A stretch of DNA of 24,161 nt from JAFNGF01 sp964567045 (GTDB lineage Bacteria; Planctomycetota; Phycisphaerae; Sedimentisphaerales; Anaerobacaceae), in contig CAZMLE010000055.1 of assembly GCA_964567045.1 (NCBI GenBank), positions 1 through 24,161 of the forward strand, given 5' to 3'. Below are positions 21,752 to 24,161 of this stretch, one piece after another. Under the pieces are notes generated by a model, which saw only the letters and a list, made by a program, of their open reading frames with translations, did no database searches and was not told the DNA's origin. Every line of letters starts with the position of its first letter. Positions within the stretch are counted from its first letter, which is position 1. A program made the position numbers and the translations under genes.

Positions 21752-22280
21752 TAGCCTGCCGAAGAAAAACAGGGTGGTTTGACACGGTTCCCAGAGGGAT
21801 CGCCGCCCCTGGGCCACGTGGCGAATCGGAATCTCAGCGGCAAGGGATAGTTTCCTAGGTTCGCAGCCAGATATTGCCGAGGTAAAGACCACCGCCAGGG
21901 ACGCCGGCAGGGCCGCCTGGGGCAATAACCAGGGCAATAACTGGTAAAGGTCAAATCCGGACCTGATAAGCCAGCCAGAGGGCAGCCACAGCTCTTCCTA
22001 ACGATACTGGTGGTGTCAAATGCGTAACGTAAGACGAACTTCGTAATTTTGCCGTTATGCCTTCTTGGGAGCTCGGCCTTGATTGTCAAATATCCCGCTA
22101 AGATGTCAAACAGCCAAAACCTTTGCGCCAAACACCCCACCATAGCCCGGTTCACGCTCTGAGAAGCCCGATCTCGCGCGCACCCGAGCTATGACGCCCT
22201 GTTTTCTGGGATAAGGCATAGCCAAACCGAAGGGCACTCCCCCCCTGGCCCACTTGACGAATTGCATATTCGCCCAGGGC
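21752..22280. other. Gap between structural and replication modules, no gene seen
   Basis: About 530 nt. Minus-strand frames of 138 and 143 codons overlap each other here, but neither has a ribosome binding site or recognisable motif, and both look like compositional accidents. A short direct repeat (GTTATTGCCC twice on the minus strand near 21920-21945) is present. The stretch is GC-rich and could hold an RNA, which I cannot identify. Confidence 0.35.
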
Positions 22281-22312
22281 AAAAAAAAGCCAACGGAGGA
22301 CGGCCGCTGGCT
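22281..22312 (-). terminator. Rho-independent terminator 2 of the structural operon
   Basis: AGCCAGCGG and CCGTTGGCT form a 9-bp stem (one G-U) with a 7-nt loop, followed by eight T on the minus strand. It is the strongest terminator in the window. Confidence 0.85.
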
Positions 22313-22343
22313 TCGATGAAAGAAATCCAGAAAAGAGTAGGAG

Positions 22344-22368
22344 AAAAACCGCCGGGCGAATGGCGGTT
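22344..22368 (-). terminator. Rho-independent terminator 1 of the structural operon
   Basis: AACCGCC and GGCGGTT form a 7-bp stem with an 8-nt loop and a run of five T, starting 5 nt after the stop of the 4-Cys gene. It is followed 32 nt later by a second, stronger terminator. Confidence 0.75.
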
Positions 22369-22373
22369 AAACG

Positions 22374-22556
22374 CTATTTTTTACCCTGTTTTGGCTTTTT
22401 GGGCTCAGGTCTGTTTGCAAACTCACCGCACCAATCAGTGCTGCGGACAATCGGCCAAAGGCCAGTGCCTGCTTGTGGCGGACTCCGTCTGCAGTCGCCA
22501 GCTGCTGTCTGGCACTTCGGCTGGAAAAACCTGCAATCCTGACATTCTCTGTCCAT
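22374..22556 (-). CDS. Small four-cysteine phage protein (60 aa)
   Basis: 60 aa. C-x2-C (ECQDCRFF), GDCRRSPPQ, then WPIVRSTDWCGEF and a lysine-rich tail. This is the familiar layout of small phage zinc-binding proteins with a final D-W-C-G-E-F; their function is unknown. The ATG lies 8 nt after the capsid gene stop, so it is probably translated together with it, and a terminator follows directly. It has no obvious ribosome binding site of its own. Confidence 0.7.
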   Translation of the reverse strand: MDRECQDCRFFQPKCQTAAGDCRRSPPQAGTGLWPIVRSTDWCGEFANRPEPKKPKQGKK

Positions 22557-22564
22557 ATTAAATA

Positions 22565-23815
22565 CTAACCCCAGCTCGTTGTCAGGCCCGTTAGAATGTG
22601 GAAGCCTTCACCCCGAACGATCGCCGTATCGAGCCGCACGGCTGCCAACAATACAATGGCGTATTTTTGCGCCTTCGCCTCCTTGAGGACTTCAAGGTGA
22701 TAGCCTGAGCGAATCCCGATAATCAAATTCGAGAAGTCGCCGGTAATAACGATACTCTCATTGCTGCCTGCGCCGAGCGTATCAGTAATTTGTTTGCTCA
22801 CGAGGATTTGTGGGCACCACGCTGGGGCCGGCTGGAAACGTCCCTCGCCATCCCTGAGCACTCTCAAAATATGATGGGTCTGCGGGCTCATCAGGACGGC
22901 GCTCGGTGTGAGGTTCGCATTCTCAATCGCCTTCATCGACAAACTGACATCGTCCCAATACGCCCCTGGCGTCACTGCCAGCTTAGTAACATCGGCGTCG
23001 ACATAAAGTCCCATCGGCTGCTCACCGGCTCCGATGCCGAAAATCGCCGCGCGATCAATTTCCAGGGCCGCACTTTGCGCCATCGCGTTACGAATGGCTG
23101 CATCGAGGCCGACGGCGTCCTCGGTCAGTTCCCGACTAATCTCGATCCAGAACATCAAAGTTCTCGCCCTCATTTCCACCGCTGCAAATTCGGCCCCAGT
23201 GTCCGGCGCCTCGGCGAGTTCTGCTTTCCAGGTCCCTTCCGGGTCTTTCACGAGCTTAGGAATCCGAAAATTCTGGCCCGGCATTTCTACTGTGACCGCA
23301 CCGCCCTTCATGACAACAGCTTTCGCCCTGGACATGTCCCAGATTTGCCGAGAGATTTCGTCCGGCACGAGAAAGCCACCGGCCAAGTCAGAGGCGGTAG
23401 ACAAGGCGCGCCGCTCCAGGTCGGCGTCTGGGACACTCTCGCCTGCTCCGAGCAAGCACAATTTGCCGAGATTCAATCTCTCATACTTGCGGTCGCCCCG
23501 CGTATAGGTGCTCAATTTTTCGCTCGGCTGTAGAAATCTGATCTCACCTTTTGGCAGCGAATCCATGTTTAGGTGCGGGAATCTGTCGGCCAGTGTTAGC
23601 TTAGTATTGTCACCTGGTTTGACTTCGTGAACCCCATCGTGCGTATTCGCCTCGATTTCAAGGTTCAAAGACCGCACCTTATCTTCGAGATTGTCATATA
23701 AAATCCGTTCATCATCGGTCAGCTCCCGCTCTTCACGCTGAACCTTATCAAGAATTTCCCGCATCTCTCCGAGTAACCCTTGACGTTCTTTTTTAACATC
23801 CACCAAAGTCTTCAT
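22565..23815 (-). CDS. Phage major capsid protein, HK97 family
   Basis: 416 aa from ATG 23815 (AGGAG 8 nt upstream). Residues about 1-60 are a charged coiled-coil scaffold-like delta domain (RQGLLGEMREILDKVQREER). The capsid fold begins after about 130: ALSTASDLAGGFLVPDEIS, then the E-loop and P-domain (EISRELTEDA), and the A-domain near the end (SGYHLEVLKEAKAQKYAIVL). This is the standard layout of HK97-like capsid proteins, which assemble the phage head. No prohead protease is fused to it. The gene sits between a small head-adjacent ORF and the 4-Cys protein and ends in two terminators. Its presence marks the element as phage-derived. Confidence 0.93.
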   Translation of the reverse strand: MKTLVDVKKERQGLLGEMREILDKVQREERELTDDERILYDNLEDKVRSLNLEIEANTHDGVHEVKPGDNTKLTLADRFPHLNMDSLPKGEIRFLQPSEKLSTYTRGDRKYERLNLGKLCLLGAGESVPDADLERRALSTASDLAGGFLVPDEISRQIWDMSRAKAVVMKGGAVTVEMPGQNFRIPKLVKDPEGTWKAELAEAPDTGAEFAAVEMRARTLMFWIEISRELTEDAVGLDAAIRNAMAQSAALEIDRAAIFGIGAGEQPMGLYVDADVTKLAVTPGAYWDDVSLSMKAIENANLTPSAVLMSPQTHHILRVLRDGEGRFQPAPAWCPQILVSKQITDTLGAGSNESIVITGDFSNLIIGIRSGYHLEVLKEAKAQKYAIVLLAAVRLDTAIVRGEGFHILTGLTTSWG

Positions 23816-23826
23816 GCGTTTAGCTC

Positions 23827-24129
23827 CTAATCTGTAATTTCCGGCGTCCAATTTGCATCGATTGGCACGCCCTCTTCAAATTCGACCGTTTTGTTCCGTA
23901 AGTAATTCGCGGCGAATGCGTACAACTGATCAGGGTTCTCGATCAGGGTCTCAAGCTGGTCATGCGGGACCAGTGGGCTGAGTCGGCGGACGATGTACTC
24001 TGAAACGATCAGGTCGATGTACAGTTCCAGGGCGTGACTAATATCGCCGCGAACGAACGGGCGATATGCCTGCGCTCCTGCTTCAAGGAACTTGCATATC
24101 CGCTCATCTACGATCACAATTTTCGCCAT
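23827..24129 (-). CDS. Hypothetical phage protein upstream of the capsid gene (100 aa)
   Basis: 100 aa from ATG 24129 (MAKIVIVDERICKFL), with AAGGA 7 nt upstream. It is a helical, acidic protein without recognised motifs; VIVDERI could be a short strand-turn start. Its stop overlaps the capsid gene's ribosome binding site region (11 nt before ATG 23815), so the two are co-transcribed. Such ORFs between protease/portal and capsid genes are often head-assembly or unknown proteins. The element continues beyond the window. Confidence 0.65.
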   Translation of the reverse strand: MAKIVIVDERICKFLEAGAQAYRPFVRGDISHALELYIDLIVSEYIVRRLSPLVPHDQLETLIENPDQLYAFAANYLRNKTVEFEEGVPIDANWTPEITD

Positions 24130-24161
24130 ACGAAGTCCTTTCACCTATAGGCACGGTTACA

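Noticed and set aside
21724..22155. Minus-strand ORFs of 143 and 138 codons between the phage modules
   Set aside because: They overlap each other in different frames, lack ribosome binding sites and motifs, and run over the strong promoter at 21723-21751.
22790..23533. Plus-strand ORFs of 247 and 157 codons inside the capsid gene
   Set aside because: They are antisense shadows of the HK97-type capsid gene, which has clear family structure.

Overview
The window looks like a piece of a Planctomycetota genome, most likely Phycisphaerae-like. The reasons are a prepilin-type protein ending in an H-x(n)-DG processing motif, a secreted protein ending in two EF-hand/dockerin-like repeats, an ECF sigma/anti-sigma pair, and integrase-tail sequences of a kind I associate with this group. 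This assignment rests on protein style only; no rRNA or universal marker is present. Most genes lie on the minus strand. The only clear plus-strand genes are the sigma/anti-sigma pair and a small ORF near 13.3 kb.

Region 1 (about 1-5.9 kb) is a two-gene candidate restriction or defence operon. A phospholipase-D-like nuclease fused to a SNF2/DEAH helicase is followed 13 nt later by an N6-adenine methylase of the type ISP/IIG kind. The methylase reading frame stops where its target-recognition domain should begin. Region 2 (5.9-6.5 kb) is decayed and contains a remnant of an integrase-associated ORF.

Region 3 (6.5-12.8 kb) is an envelope or secretion island. It holds an ECF sigma factor overlapping an anti-sigma factor with four complete zinc modules. 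Convergent with these are a prepilin-like protein, a Sec-secreted protein and a dockerin-like secreted protein. The Sec-secreted protein combines a C39-like cysteine peptidase domain with an internal double-glycine leader motif and a tail containing eight cysteines. Near-consensus sigma-70 promoters precede the sigma operon, the prepilin gene (predicted to be leaderless) and the dockerin gene. Region 4 (12.8-14.6 kb) is mostly non-coding and carries one small ORF and two remnants.

Region 5 (14.6-24.1 kb) is an integrated or circular phage-like element. In transcription order on the minus strand it reads: small protein, HK97-type capsid protein, 4-Cys mini-protein, two tandem terminators, then a promoter with a structured leader. 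After that come a 245-aa protein, a direct-repeat array, two small HTH proteins, a truncated duplicate of the initiator N-terminus, and a replication initiator with 17-bp iterons inside its gene. A DnaC-like loader, a winged-helix-like protein and a tyrosine integrase follow. The integrase has its own promoter, a branched-hairpin leader and a 17-codon upstream ORF. Its last codons run antisense across the 3' half of tRNA-Cys, the presumed attachment core. Downstream of the core are small mobile-element genes.

The strongest candidates for something undescribed are: the C39 protein carrying its own GG-leader and Cys-rich cargo next to a four-zinc-module anti-sigma factor; the pseudoknot-like leader that would bury the ribosome binding site of the first replication-operon gene; the lambda-ori-like iterons whose core recurs upstream of the same operon; and the branched attenuator-like leader of the integrase.
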